Shown here: positions 13,503 through 28,288 of the stretch, one piece after another
Layout of the letters: every line of letters begins with the position of its first letter
How positions within the stretch are numbered: the first letter of the stretch is position 1
Origin: Gymnogyps californianus
Taxonomy: Eukaryota > Chordata > Aves > Accipitriformes > Cathartidae
Direction: 5' to 3'
Length of the DNA stretch: 64,000 nt
Assembly: GCF_018139145.2 (NCBI RefSeq)
Contig: NC_059482.1
Location: forward strand, 4,662,294 to 4,726,293
Made by a program: the position numbers and the translations under genes
The notes under the pieces: generated by a model
Database searches by the model: none
What the model saw: only the letters and a program-made list of their open reading frames with translations
What the model was told of the DNA's origin: nothing

Positions 13503-15189
13503 TCTATGCTAGTTAGACTATGTAGTTTTCATCTACCAACTTTTGCTAGCACCATAATAAATGCACCTAGAATAACAAATCAGAATTAGAGTATCAAATC
13601 CTACAAGCATTGCAAAGCTATGTTTAAAATTCTATTTTGGGACACAAATTGTAACCTCACAGAAAAACTCATAGTGAGGGCTCTTCAGGGAAGAAATGTC
13701 CTTTAAGTTTCCTTCCATTTCATTTCCCATTATTCAGTGCTGGATTAACATTTAAGACTATCAAGACTGCCTCCAAAACTGGTAGAGCTGCAAAGTAATA
13801 AGAAAGAAAATCTGTTTCTTTTTAAGTCTCTTGGACCTGATAGTCCTTCTATGTGGAGAATCCAGATGAGAATGCCCTTCTGGAGAGCCCTTTCATCTTA
13901 TCTTCCTGAAAATGAACTTTCCTGGCCAAGTGTCACCAGAGGACTCTGCTGCAGCAGTGCTGCACAGAGAAGGAACAGTTTTGTCAGGGCAATCTCATGT
14001 CTCCTGTCCACAAGATCAGATATTTCTTCCATGCCCTACAACTTCGCTGTTTTTTTTATTTAATAGCCTATCCAACCACAGCTACCCTCCTCTATTCCAG
14101 ACCTAGACTTCTGCAGCATCTGAAAAAGAAGAGTCTTTGGAAAGCAAACATGCAAAGCGGATTAAGTCACAACTGTTAAGTTAGAGAACTTTAAGAATCT
14201 TGGTTTGAATTTTATATGAATGTAAAGGACAACATTAGCAACATAATTTTTTAAGAAGAGGTAGATCCAGAAACAGTGCCAAACTGCCCTCAGATTACCA
14301 ATTATCATCATAAAATTTTGTCACACTGGCAATGATAGTGCAAATTTATCAAAGAACTTCTGAATTTAAGCTAGCTAGCCACCACCATCCAAAACAAAAT
14401 TATGTTTATTCTAAGATAGTACACCAGCATGCAGCATATGCAAACCCATGCTACTTTATCTCTGTCCAGTTTCTATCATGTGTGGTACCATTCTACCAGG
14501 TACCATTCTATCGCATGTCTGAATCTTTCCCAAGTATCTAGTATCCATCAAATCCATACTCTGGCTCCTTCTTCAGCCCCCTCCGCTCCCCCCAGCTTTA
14601 GATCTTTGCTTTTCTCTTTAGAGTTATACAAAATGGAAACTGCTCAGAGAGTCTTTGACCTACAAATTACACTGTGAGTTAAGAAACTATTATACTGCAT
14701 TGCTTTCAATATTCTACTGGGTTACAGTTCTGGGTGAAAATGAACGAATGAATAGGTATCATGTTAACAGTTACTTGAGCTTTCTTTTTGGAAGAAATGG
14801 GGACAGCTAATTTTATAGAATAGTTTGCCTTGTTGTCCATAGAACTCCCAAATAACCAAGTATACGAGGAGAAGCCTGTTACTCAATATAAATTAATTAC
14901 ATTATCAACTTGGTTCTTATTGACTGTTTTTATTGTGCCACCTCTAGAGAATTGTTATTTATAAAAAGGTATTGTAGATAGAGAAGACAACTTGAGTTAG
15001 TTGTTAAGTTACATTTCCAGTCTGCTATTAACTTATCTGTGGCAAATAACATAGAAAAAAGTTTGCAAAAAGCAAGAACTACGTGCTTAACTTAAAGCAA
15101 ATGAATAATGTGTGTCACTGGCTTTAGTAGGGCTGTAGCCGTTAATGCTAGGCAGTAAACTTAACTAATGTTAAGCAGTAAAAGGTCTC

Positions 15190-15205
15190 TTTTTTTTTTT
15201 TTTTT
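15190..15205. repeat. T16 homopolymer
   Basis: Sixteen T follow AAAGGTCTC. Downstream sequence is unique AT-rich DNA, with no recognisable retroelement on the minus strand. Confidence 0.85.
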
Positions 15206-17066
15206 AAATCTACTCTCAGTCCCTGGTTTATTCACTGTTTATCCTCTTCCCCTTCATATCACCTGCTTTTTGCAATAAATGAGATGCGTCCTACAGGACA
15301 CAATTTGCAACCATGTAAATAGTAAATGAAGTAATGTGTACGTGGAATGAAGACAGCCAACGCTGAACAACCAACCTTCATTGTGGCATTTCCTAGCTTT
15401 TCTTTTGAATTGTGATAATAAAAACCTTCCATACCTAATGCAGAAAGACTTTGTGAGATTAATTAATATATGCGAAGGAAACTGAACAGACTCTAACCTT
15501 TCTAATTTCACGGTGTATAAAACAGAAGTAATACAGTTGATTATCTTACAGGAAGAAACTCAAGACTCATTCTCGAAAAATGTTAGTAATTCTGCAATAT
15601 TTCTACTAGAGACATACATATTGAAGGTTACAACACCAAGATCAGAAAAACAGAAGCTACATGCTCATCTGGAAACTGCATCTCTATGCTATGTTACATA
15701 TTCTGCTTATTTTCTTACTATTTACCATTTCCTTTAATTTTCTTTCACTTTCCTTTGGCCTGTGCAACAGGTGGGTATAATGTCAAAAACTTTATCAAAA
15801 AATGGAGTAAACTCACCAATTTAGTTGTACTGCATTTGACATATTGGGATACTTATACAAAAGGTTTTTTATAGAAAGAAAAACTTCATTTTGACTTTTA
15901 GCTTTTCATTGCAGTATTGGGTGATTTTTTTATGGTATGAACATTCATGCCTTTTACCATAGTTTTGTATTTAAAGTAAAAGAAGAATATCTGTTAAAAA
16001 CAAACTTAAACTGAAAGCATACACAAGCTTACAGTAAGTGAAAAAAGATCAAATCAAACCCAAATCTAATCTGCTTAAAGTAAGACTTAGACTGTTAAGT
16101 GCATGCAACTACAGAACGTTTTTTCATTGGTGAAACAGAAAAGTAGTATTCAAAATTATAAGATCAATTATCTTAATGAAATGAAAGAATTAAAAGAAAT
16201 TTATAGGTGAATAGAAATGTTTCTCATAGTTGAGCCAACACTGACTTTTTTCCCTTTTATATTTAAAAAAATATTTTATAAATTTAATGTTCAAAACCCA
16301 AACCTGTCATTCAAAATACAAGGAAAATATTTCTCTTTTTTCCCCTTTTAAAGTTAAAATTAGTCCTCAAATTCAATAAAAAAAATGTGCAAAGTTTCAG
16401 TGTGCCAAAACTGCAGATTTGAGACCCTGCCTGCTGTGTACACAGGTAGTGCATCATGATTGATCACAGCTTCCAGTAATAACAGTGAAACAAGCAAACA
16501 AATGAGCAAACCAAAGATGGATCAAGAGCAAATAGAGAGAATTTTAACTTTTACTTTCCATTTCTTTGTTTCACTTTTCTGTAGCACAACACAATCAATT
16601 CTAGAATTAGGTATTTATGATATAGTAGCACATTATTTAAGTCTGCATAACCAACCGAATGTTTACCCTTACTAAACATAGATATGACAGACATCTATAC
16701 AGTGAAAACCAATTTCATGACAAACGTTGATTTGACTGAAGGAGTTGCCTGCTTTTAGCCCGATGACATCCAGCTTAAAGACATTTAGTTATCTAGGGTG
16801 ACATTTAGTTTATTGATGACTAGACATTTAACATAGTTTTCACGGATCACACTAGCTCACTAGAGGATTAATCACCCTTTAGAGACACCTATTTCTTCCC
16901 ACTGACTCTAGAGGGAAGTAGAGGACCAAGCTATAATACACATCTCATTCATTAGACAAATCCTCCCAACTTTATAGCTGTATCTGTTTTTCTGTCTTAT
17001 TTGGAAGATGGTTGCAGAGGTATGTTGATGCATGACCCAGGATCTTTCACATTTTAAATTCTTGCG

Positions 17067-17090
17067 CTTTTTTGGGGGGGTGGGGGGAGG
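17067..17090. repeat. T7-G7-TGGGGGG short homopolymer cluster
   Basis: A T run joins a G run and a second G run split by one T. It is low-complexity sequence without visible function. Confidence 0.6.
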
Positions 17091-19237
17091 CTATTGACTG
17101 TACTTGGAAGTTTGACGCAATTTTTAAAACATTTTTAAGATTGAAATTTAGAGTATTGAGTTCGATGGCAAAGCTCCCAATGTATTCACCAGAAGCAGTA
17201 TTTCACCTTAGAGTGAAAGAAATTTTTAAAGAAAAATAAACCCCAAACTTCTCTGAGCAGCCTTTATCTCTCAATATTGCTTCTATTATAACAATAATGT
17301 GTGCCAACACGATCATTTGGGTTTTGGCAACTATTTTAAAAAAGTAAAAAGCACTAGTAACTCATATAATATCACATATAAAGTATTACATCTTTCTCCA
17401 ATTATTAAAGGGAATTATGAATTCCCTGTATCTTTTTGCAAAATTCTGCATGCTCTATATATTAAAAGTTATAAAGATAATACTAGGTTCAACATTATTC
17501 AGCATTTAACAAACAATTTTCATACTGTCAATATTCAGGTAGCCTTTAGCATTTTAGGACTAAGGAATTCTGAACACTTTGCATTCCATTACTTCTAATA
17601 TCGCAGCTAGTTACTTATTGCATGATACTAGGGAGATTCTTGGAGGGGTTGATATTACTTAATAAAATAAAATATAACATGAACTTTTTAAAACTCAGAA
17701 CATTCTTCTAGAACTACTTAAGTATCCCTGAATGATCCCTTTTCTGTAGACCTTTATTTTCATTGTTAAAAGATTTGGGATTATTCTTCACTGGAGCTCT
17801 CCCAAATGCGTTTTGGTTTATAAATCTCGAGGGTTTATGACTTCCGTCCATAGGGTAACATGATTGATAGCAGAGAAACAATGAAACTTTTTTTTTTCCC
17901 CCTATACTGAGCACTGCTTTTTTAGACACAAATAGGAATGGTAAAGCATGAGTTTAATATGGAAGTATGCTCTTGAAGACTGCAGTGTTAAATATTTCTT
18001 TTTCACTGTTGGGTTCATAAAATTATTCATAACAGAAAACTGTATGCCAATATAACACACTGACTTCTTTCAGCTTTGAAATACACAATTTTCCAAAAAA
18101 ATCAGTATATGTGCATGGAGGTCAAAAAAGAAAATGAGGTTTTAGTGTCAATCTCATTAGCTTCCATCATCTTACTGGCATTTTCCATTCCTAGCATGGC
18201 CCTGAGGCAGCTTTTCTGTCCCTATGTGAACCCTTGCTTCAAACACAGCTGACCATCCTGCCAAACAGTTGCACATGATGTGTGAACTCTTAGGCATCAA
18301 GGGAAACTTCAGCATCTAAAAGATTTCACACTGGTTTGCTTGCATTTCCCTAATTAACATAAAGAATATACCCAAGAAATTTCATGACTGAGCCTTACAC
18401 ACTCTTAACTTTATGATTTGCCTAGTATGTGAAATCATCAGGCAGTGTTACTTATCACACTTAGCTTTGTATATCCAGAGCTTGAACTCAAAACCAGAAG
18501 ATTAAAATGAATTAACAAACAGGAGTATTAAAATCAATTTAATTCTTTAGTCTCTTGGGCAAATTAGGGTTGTATTTTTAAGCTTTTTCCTGCAACCTAG
18601 AAGTGTGGAAAGTTTTTATTCTGATGTATTCTCTTGCTTATAGAACTAAACTTATAAGAAAAATATGGATTAACTTGTAGCTCTCTATTATATCATAAAT
18701 TTTGGCAATATTTGTGTTTCCCGACAGTGCACTGAATTTCCAAGATGACTAAATAGGAAGTCATGAATAACATCTGAATAACAGTCATCTTAAAACATAA
18801 GGGAGGAGGTTATGGTTGCTTCATCTCACCGCAAAGTAGAAACTCCAGAGCTCATTTAATCTTTTAAAAGGAAACTGCTCTAGGAGTTTAAATAGTGCAT
18901 AGGCTCTTTGCTGACCTGTGGCAGAAGGACAGATTTCAGCAACGAAAAGCATCTGCCTCCCAACTCTATTGACTGGAGCAAACCGTTAACATTAACTTTT
19001 ATGAGCAAAGAAGCCCATGGATATGGTCAAATCAAACATTCATTCAGAATTTGAATAATAATAGTAAAGATCCTTCTGGCATTTGTGTGGCCTTTATTCC
19101 ATCTAAATAAGCTATATTCTATCTAAAAACAAGTTTGCCTTTTAGAAACTATTCAGGGAATCTGGTTTAAACTGTTTCTATGTCCTGAAGGCGTTTTCCA
19201 TGACACTCTTTACAATGATCTAACTATAGAGTTGGCC

Positions 19238-19308
19238 CTGCTTTGAGAGAGGGGCCGGACCAGACAACCTCCAGAGGTCCTTCGTCCTTCATTGTTCTGT
19301 GACTCTAT
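19238..19308 (+). mobile_element. CR1 LINE 3'-end fragment, diverged
   Basis: The segment reads GGGGCCGGACCAGACAACC, then CTCCAGAGGTCC, and closes with ATTGTTCTGTGACTCTAT. These are the 3'-terminal blocks of CR1 (GGACTAGATGACCTCCAGAGGTCC and ATTCTGTGATTCTAT) in the same order and spacing. Only about 70 bp are recognisable, so it is a heavily truncated or eroded insertion. Confidence 0.8.
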
Positions 19309-22300
19309 ATGGGCTAAACCATCCTTTACAGTTATTCATTCCAAATGACACATCACATCTTGACCACACTTACAAACTCCTCCCTAAGTGCTTTTCCAAT
19401 CTACACTAGCAAGTGCTTGTTCTCAAATATATAGTAATTCTCTATATAAGGTACATATAAACTAGTAAATATTTTCTCATTAACAGAAAATATACTCCAA
19501 ACTCTAGTGGGGCCAAATTTCCCTACCTGCTTTCTACTGAACCTACACACAGCTGATGCTCTTTTTGTCAACCATCTCTGTTAACATCCCAAATAGTAAA
19601 TAAATTTGTGGGACCTATAGAGAGGTAACTTTCAAGTTTCATAGTAATTTAAAAACTGACACAAATAATGCAGAGTTGTTTATCCAACTCTGAAAGGAAT
19701 CTTCAAAATTTGGAATATAAGCCATTTTATTTAACTATAATAAATATTAAATCTCAACCACACAGTGGGAATTTATGAATTAAGATGTAAATATATATAC
19801 ACACTCCAGGTACATAATGAGTACATCTAAACATCATCATTCACCTTTTAAAGCCTACAGAAAATATCTCCATAGCAACTTGCAGTTGCCAACTGTGGCA
19901 GTCATTTCCAACCATGCAAAAAAATTAATTAGCAAGCAAGAAATTATGTTCTTGAAAATTAACTCGAAAAGTCAAAAGTAGGAGCAACGACTTCTGTATC
20001 CTATGTCAGTGGTCTCCCAGACTGGTCTGAAAAGCTCACGTGATATGCTTAAAAGTAAAAATATAAAGCTATAAATGCTCAGCATACTTCAGAAAAATTA
20101 GGAACCAGTATCTCAGACCAGATTTCATGGGACCCATTCCCAATGGTGATTTGCAACAAAAGAAACCGCATATGTGTGTACATGAGTAAGAATGCATTTC
20201 AAAAAGTGCCATCTAGCAACACAAAGAAATATGCATTGCTTGGCAGCTTACGGGCAATAAAATTCTTACCATGTCACAGATATTACTGAAAAGGTTACGA
20301 TTCACATCAAAGCTGAGACTTTCAAAGCCACTTAATATAGCCAAGATGCTCACTTGACAAAATTTGTTACACATATTTAAAAAACAGTCCAAATTTGTAC
20401 CCTTTAATAAATAAATTAAACAAAAATAAGGTTAAAAAACACATCTTCTGGGTTTTGCAGTTTAACACATGAGAAAATACACAGCATACGCGATGCAAAA
20501 GAGATCAACAGCGCTGTAAGGCAAAATTGTTTCAATTCCTGACTTACACACATTTAAGCCTGTGTCCTTATAGCTCAGAAGCACTTTGTGGCTATTCCTC
20601 AACAAGGACCATGACAGCAGCAATGCAGGGTCAGAGAGACAAGGAAACATGCTGCTCTGGTAGGTATAAGGCATCCCAGATTTGCTACATCCAAGAGAAG
20701 AAAAGATACTACACAGACATCAGAAAGAAGCCACTAAACGAAATCTGCTTGGAACAGTACAAACATAGCAACCATAAGAGGCTCCATCAACTCCTCCTCA
20801 CAGCTATCAGTCATTACAAGTATTTAAGTAATAGTCTCTCCACAGCTGTGGTGAGTGGACAGTAGAGGGGAGTGATTATTTCTTCAGTTTTTGCTTTTTA
20901 TTGCCCCCAGGGGAAAAAAAAAAAATCAGCAAAAATAACATGACATTTTTTTCCAGTCTTCTTTCCTTAAGCAGCTATTTTCAACTGGCAAAACTTTTGA
21001 GTTGCAATTTTTGACCAGGACTCCAATTTCTTAAAAATATCTCTACTTTTGCACTATAAAGCAATCACATCCTTGAGAAAGATGTTAATTTTTTAGCTAC
21101 TGGATAAGAGCAAATGCCAACTAAATGGCAGAAGTTGCACCAAGTCTGCAGGGGATCTGTAAATGCATCTATGGATGAATCCTAAATGGATCCACAGAGT
21201 AAATCCTGCCATTTGCCCTGAAGTCATTTAGAAGTAAACCAACTGGTTCTAGTTTTCTCAGAAATTTGACATGAATTAGAATTTTGGGGATACAGCATGC
21301 AGAGTTGGAAAGCAAGCACAATTCTCAGCTGGCACATTACCTTCAGCTTACAGTTGGCTTTGGCCCAGGATCATAAAGAATGAAACACAAAAGCTGGTAA
21401 TTAATTTGCACATCTTTAAAACAAAAGCAAGGAGAAACAAGGATTCCCCACCCCTGAAAAGCTTCGTACCCCTTCCTTCCATGCACTAATAAAAATGAAG
21501 ATGACACTCTCAACTGCAAACTGACATATTCCACCAGGAAAACTGTCAAGGAGAGGAGACTTTAAGGACATCTAATGGCAATCACAACAACTATGTCTGC
21601 TGCCAAGACTCTATCAAGCAGCCATGTTCCACTATCTCTTGTACTCTGAAGACCTGTCAGATAGGTCTGGGGAAAAAGGTGTGCTTTAGTGCAGACTTAA
21701 ATAAACCGAGCAAATATCTGTGAACAAAACTGCAAAAAGTTTTACTGGAGCACAAGTCCTTGCTTCTTAGCATCAAGCCATTAAAATTCTTGGCAGCAGC
21801 ACACACTCCTGGCTTGCCAATGGCCCACTTTCATGCAGCCTATTTTTGTTTAGAAAAAACTTCAGAAAATCCTGAATATTAAACCTTTCTTCAAGCTATA
21901 GTGATCATGGAGATTAGCTCTGATCAGCAGTTTTAGGCCATATGTAAATTTGGTGTCCCTAGGCAGAGTAGCAAACCATGAAATACCCTTCTTTTTTCCC
22001 TTTGGCTAGCGGTAATAAGGAGACTGCTCTACAGACCCTTATTAATATTGGTCCACACCATCTACTTAGCATTCAACAGGTTGTAACTCCTGGACCATGC
22101 CAGGGACTAGCCTACAGGTAAGGTATACCAGATTTGCAAGAGAAAACATAATTTAAGCATTGAAATCAGCTACAATAACAAAGAAACCTTTAGCTCATTT
22201 GATTTCTCTTAATTAATGCTTTTTTATGTTTTCCACTTCTTTGGCTGCTGCAGTCCAGGCAAATTTAGTAGTATCTAAGCAGCCTCACCACTACCCATCC

Positions 22301-25300
22301 TCACAGACATGCTTATGAAAATGCTAAAATACATAAGGAAGATATTTTTCCTCTAGCACACATTGTTTAAAATCCTCAGGATAGGCCAAAGTAATACAAG
22401 GATGTACCAGTCATGAGAAAATATAACAACACTTGTTATGCAACAGTCTGTTTAATATAGAGCCATGGTGGGAATGAACAAACTCCCTGTTACAACCTGT
22501 GCAGTACAGCATCTCTCCCTGGATGAGGTCTAAGAAAACAATCCTTGCCTTTATCAGGACATTTGATTTAGTTTCAGTTAGGAAAGAGATATCTACACTC
22601 AGCAGCAAACCATACAGAGCAAAGGTTCCTAGACAAATGGTTCCCAAATTGTAGTGCATTGCAGGAGGTGGTAGAAGCAGCAGCTCTGAATGCCTCTGTG
22701 CAGGGGCTTCTCTGAACATAGCATGGACTTACCTGTTCACACTGGTTTGAAGTGTATGCTAATAGTACTGTTAACTGCTGTTTTAATCTATATAGTGATT
22801 GAGGAAAACATTCTGAATTTTGATGTCCTTCCCCTACACTTTCCAGTTATGAGTAACTACTTGTAAAGGAACTGACAGACAAATTGTAATCTAGAAACCA
22901 CGAAGAGGGGAAAACTAAAAGATTTGATTGCTTGCTTCCAAGAGGATTCTTCAGTTTGAAGAAAAAAAGTAAAAAAGATAAAAAAGAGAAATGAGTTAAA
23001 ACTTTATTCAATAGCAATGAAGCCTGAAGCTGATAATTTCAGCCTTCTTGGATACAGCTGTAGCAATGAGAAAATAAGAGCCCAAAGGATGGATAAACTA
23101 TATTATCTTAACTAGCAAAGGCAAACCTTCAAAATATGAAATTGGAAAGGAAAAGCTATACTATTAACTTTTTTCGCTAAGAAAATACGATCAAATTTTC
23201 AATTCTTTAGTTCTTATTTAGTAAGCCTGCAGCATATACCAAGCCTGCTGAAAGTGTAACCTCCCAAAATTAAACTGCCAAATAAGCAAGATTACAATAA
23301 GCCCAAGAGGCATGTCTATCTTTTTGTCTTATAATTATTTTGAGTACTGTAGGTTTTTGTTAACAGAAACTATGATAGAGTTCAGCTTAAAATCAAGAAG
23401 GCAAAACTGTTTAAATTAAAAAACAAGAAGTTTGCAAAACAATGCTCGCAAGTGTGTCCAAACAGTAATGTATGCAATTTCATGATCCATTACACTATCT
23501 GTTAAAAAATGCTGATGTGCCTCTATTGCTTTTCTTTTCCATAGCTGTGGCCCTTCCCTGCTACAGTCGGGAACTGAGCTCCTGTGCCAAGCTCTGGCCG
23601 ACCAGATTTGAGGACCACTTATCCCATCTGCACAAAAAATTGACGTAACAAGAACAGTACTGTCTATCATATCTTTGTTAAATCTATCATAAACTTTGCT
23701 TGCTAAACTAACATTTGTTTTACTAACATTGTATAGGTTGCTCCTACACACCAGTGATAGGCAGTGCAAAATCCATTTATTCATAGCCACACCATAGACA
23801 TTTCAGTATCTCAGTATACCTCCTTTAACGTAATCACATTCTTCTAGTGTTATTTACATTTTTTGGTTTATACAACTACTCATTCAATGTCTGGCCACTC
23901 TTTAATTACCAGAAATTCTCACATTGGTTTTAGGGTATGAGCTTTCTCTCCAATAGGATTTGTCTGCGTAGTCCTCAAACTTATTCATATAACTATTGCA
24001 GAATTTGTCAGATGAAAACCTTAAACCACTTTTACTTAGTTGCTGCTGGTACTAGTGTTGTTATATGAGTGTAATGTAGATCCTAGATACCAAGAACCTA
24101 CATACCATTTTTCTGGCTTAAAACAACAAACTGATGTCTCTTAGTGGAAGAATCCAAAGCCAGTTCAATTGAAACAGATCAGCGGGATGCTTCCTCATCT
24201 TACATTCACCCTGGCTTCATTCCAGGGCTTGCTCAAAACCAGCCCAATCCTGCAAACGTTTACAATTCTTCTGACTGTAGTGCTTACATAGCCTGTGGGA
24301 GTAAGAACCTATTCTTGCATATAGAAAGGAACTCTATATTGTTTAATAGTTTGATTTGCTATTATATGCTACTACATAAGTTTTATTTTAATATCATGCA
24401 ACTGCTGTGATTGCATTTTTATAATTGGTGCTCTACCCCAGAGGAGAACTTTTTGAAGAGTAAAAAATGCTACCTAGGTGCTGAATCAGAGAATTTACTG
24501 AGAGCACTTTGGGTAGCAGTACTTAGCTACAAAGCTTGCCGGCAAAGGTGCTGCAGGTGCTAAAGAATTCAAACTACAACATCAATGACATTAATTAATG
24601 GTTCATGCAACATAATATAAAAGAAAATTAAGGTAGTGAATTAAATTTTGAAAGAAAAATCCTGGACAGAATCCAGCTGAGATGCTGATGCCCTTCTGAA
24701 ATTTGTGTATATTCTATCAACAGATCCAGACCTACATTATCTCCATATTCTGAATCAAAGGTGTGGTGATGTAGCAAGGATGATTTTTGCTATGATAAAT
24801 AGTAATGGTTGCAAATTCCGCCTCCAAAGACTTGCATGGGTTTTTAACAATAACAAGCCTGCATGAATTTCATTGACATTCCTACACCCATGGATTTCAC
24901 AATATGCCAACGTCAGTTGACATAAAGAATTGTCATTTAACAGGAAAACACAAAGAGATCTTTCATTAACACTCCCTTTAACTTAAGTGTTTCAGATGCC
25001 TCCCAAACTTCTCAGATACACCACAGGAGCACAGGGTTGATGGCAAGAAATGACAGATGAAAAACTTTTAAATAACTACCTCTTTAAAAATTACAAACTG
25101 CTTTAAAGAAAGATACCGTATTTATAATTGCCAATGGTAAAAGAGAATGATTGTTCAACAGAATTTTTTTAATCAAGCATCATGGAATTCAGATTGTAAA
25201 AACATACTGAGACACTGGCAATGTTTTCAAAGCCCAAAGGAGCTGTATGTCACTATAGATGAGAGACTACAGCTTGGAGCAACAAATCCACTTATCTTCA

Positions 25301-25342
25301 TTTGAGAAAAGTAAAAACAGTTTGACCAACTGATATTGCAGA

Positions 25343-25407
25343 GTTGGGGTTTTTTGGGTTCGGGGTTTTTTTTGTTTGGTTGGTTTGGTTTTTTTGCCCC
25401 CGCCCAA
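25343..25407. repeat. T/G-rich low-complexity tract
   Basis: Runs of T broken by G pairs and quartets (GGGGTTTTTTGGGTT, GTTTGGTTGGTTTGG) end in CCCCCGCCC. On the minus strand it is an A-rich tract with interspersed C. No adjoining element was recognised. Confidence 0.75.
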
Positions 25408-27820
25408 TCTGGGAAAAACATATATCTTACCTCCCTCTGCGAGATCAAGTATAATCTGCCCTTTTAAAGCCTAAAGCAGCGAGGCCAAAAAATACTTTTT
25501 GCCTGTGTACTTAATAAAATTACACCCTGGAGTAGGCTGGAAGAAAATACATAATGTATATTCATTGAAGGAGTAATCATATGACCCCATGGACAAACTC
25601 TGAAGTGTACAACAAATTATTTCATTAATTAAAGTAGCTTTCTCTTAAGGAGTATCTCTCAATTTCAAAATCATGTTAAAAACAAATTTCCCTGCCAAGG
25701 CTCCTAACAATGCTTTTGATGATTAAAATGAAAAGATATTAAAAGTAGAATGTGCTCTTTATTTTTAAAGTAAACATCATATTCTGCTTTTCTCCTAGAG
25801 ATTCTACAGAGGAAACTGATAAATTTCACTCAGTAATGTCCATCTCATTTCTCTGTGGTACTACATGCACTGTCATAAGGTTTGCATGGCAATATTGCTA
25901 CAGAAGCTTATTTTATTCAAAACTGCATTTTTTATAACATCCTTATTTCTTAAAACAATTATTAAATACTTCTACTACTCTTAAGATCATATTTTACAAA
26001 CTCTAAATTTTAGAATAGAACATTCTGTATAAGCATACTGTTAAAGAGCAGATTTGGAGCTGGGACAGAACTGTCCAAGAAAACATACATTATCTTCACC
26101 AACATAATTCTTAGCACAAACATAGTACTATCCATTTTTAAAGTACAAGTAGTTTGTAAGTATAATAAGTAAGGATTGCGGAAAAATGAGTTAAAATGTT
26201 TTAACCAAATTATTTTCTACTTTTAGTTTTGAATCAAAATTTATTTTGCCTTCATAGTGTTGATTCACTGTACAAAACTGAAAACCTGAAAGTGAAGTCA
26301 TATAGTTTCCATCTGAAAACTGCAATATCCCTTCATTTTTGGTTTTCCTTTTTACTGGAAAACCATCAAGAAAATCTTTTCCATTTATTTTTATCTACGT
26401 TGCTGGGAGACAAAGGGGCAGTACAGCTACTTCTAACACAATACAGTCAAAGGAATTTTTTTCAAACTTGAACTACACAAAATATAGTCCCAAGACCCCA
26501 ATGTTGCAGTTTGATGAAAGTCAGAGGTGCATATACTAATGCTGTGAGAACTGAGATGCTTAGAATCTCCCAGGCCACAAACAGCAAGAAATCGTGTTGT
26601 CCCTGAATGGCAGCATTCCCATTTTCTACAGGGAGAATGTATGCACTGCAAGTAAATGAAAAGAATATTCTTGTTCCTGTCAGAAAACATAAGATCCTGG
26701 CTCCCCATTTTTTGTTCTCAACTATTTGCCTATAAAAGAAGGCAGGCCATTCATTTGTACTGATACTACATTAAGACGATGATGATAAAAAGGCTTTATT
26801 TGATAAACAGCCATGAAAGTTAGTGATAGGGAAACACCTATATTTCAAATATTTCATTAGCTACATGAGAAAAGTGAGATTATCAGTCATGAATTTTTTT
26901 ACACTTATTTGCTACAAACAACCACTGCTGAAAAGAATTTGGACGTTGACTTAGTGTTATGAACTAAAAGGGAGCTGATACCTATTTCTGAAAGCTATTT
27001 GGAAAGTAGATGCTAAACCTTGATGTACTGACATGGCCAGTTAGTTGAAAAATTGAGAAGTGAGAGAATATTGTAGTGACAATTAGGCATCAGTGTATAT
27101 CATCCAATGTCTTTTGACTTATTTATTATGATGGGATACACGATTCCAGGTAATAAAGGCACTTATACTTTTGGTCAATATTAGGGAAGGAATCAGCAAT
27201 ACTGCAATCAGATTCAGACAGATTGTGGCAGCAGGTGACCCAAAACAAGAGTTGGAATACTTAAGAAGGAACAGTTTTATCACAGCGTTGTCAGGTAAGT
27301 TAATACATATGAAGACTACATTAACCATTCCCTAACTCTTACTTTTCTTACACTGTCACTTGACCTACAGTGTTTTAGAGACATAAAGCTAATAAGAATC
27401 AAAACAAATACTCTTAGCAGAAAAATGTGAAGAAAACTTATTAGAGCTATTATGGTGCCAAAATACGTAGTTCTGTTGCATTTCTATTACTACTGAAACA
27501 TTTTGAAAGATTAGGTTAATTTCTCCAGAATTTTTACATAGAGAAAATCAGAAAAACAATTCACAGTGCTAAAAGTCAATCACAAAAAACTGTTCCACTT
27601 TGACTTTTTCTTATCAATTGCTTTGAAATTACTTTAAAGTTGAATTAATTTAGATTCATTGATGCAATTTTCTTCAAGGACAGTTTTGCTTTTACTGTAA
27701 TTGAAAAACAGTTGAATTTCAAACGCTCAAAATATTTTTCAAATAGACCTTCATTGTCTGTTATCCCAGTTATTGATAACTAGAAAACAGACACAAATAT
27801 ATATATGCAGTGGCTTCAAA

Positions 27821-27873
27821 TGTTTTATTTCTGGCATCTGTTTAATATGTTTTTATTTCTGGCATCTGTTTAA
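27821..27873 (+). repeat. 27-bp tandem duplication (two copies)
   Basis: The string TTTATTTCTGGCATCTGTTTAA occurs twice, with unit starts at 27821 and 27848. The copies differ only by one extra T in the leading T run and in the two bases of the spacer. This looks like a recent local duplication, probably by replication slippage. Confidence 0.9.
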
Positions 27874-28238
27874 GATATACATTTGATGTTCAATAGAATC
27901 CCCTTTGCAGCAGTAGTTGCTACAAGTGAATGGTTTCTAAATTCTACCACACTCTCTTTTGCACATTTTTCCATTTTTTTTAAGAATAAGTATTCCTGAA
28001 AAACATTTGTAAACCACTGGTGAATGTATTCAGAATTAGAATGTGGCCCTCCTATCCAACTGGTTCTCAGCTACTTCAAGTGAATATAATTATGTTTTTT
28101 AGCCATGAGACACCTTCAGAGTATATCCTCTGTGTTTTCGTCAACACAGTGGTCATCGTATATTAAACCTTAGAGAAATTACAGTGCTTCTTAAAACAGC
28201 AGAGGGAATTAAAACTCAAGTTCTTGACTGCTAAGTGA

Positions 28239-28288
28239 TCCTTAAAGGGTTTTTTTGTTGCTATTGTTTTTGTTTGTTTGTTTTCCCC
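28239..28288. repeat. T-rich tract with GTTT units
   Basis: Low-complexity run containing GTTTTTTTG and several consecutive GTTT units before a CCCC. No parent element is visible. Confidence 0.6.

Noticed and set aside
15190..15205. T16 run as the poly(A) tail of a minus-strand processed pseudogene
   Set aside because: No coding-like or known transcript sequence is recognisable next to it on the relevant side.
20527..20865. 112-codon plus-strand frame
   Set aside because: No recognisable motif, no splice or promoter context, and it overlaps an unrelated frame on the other strand.
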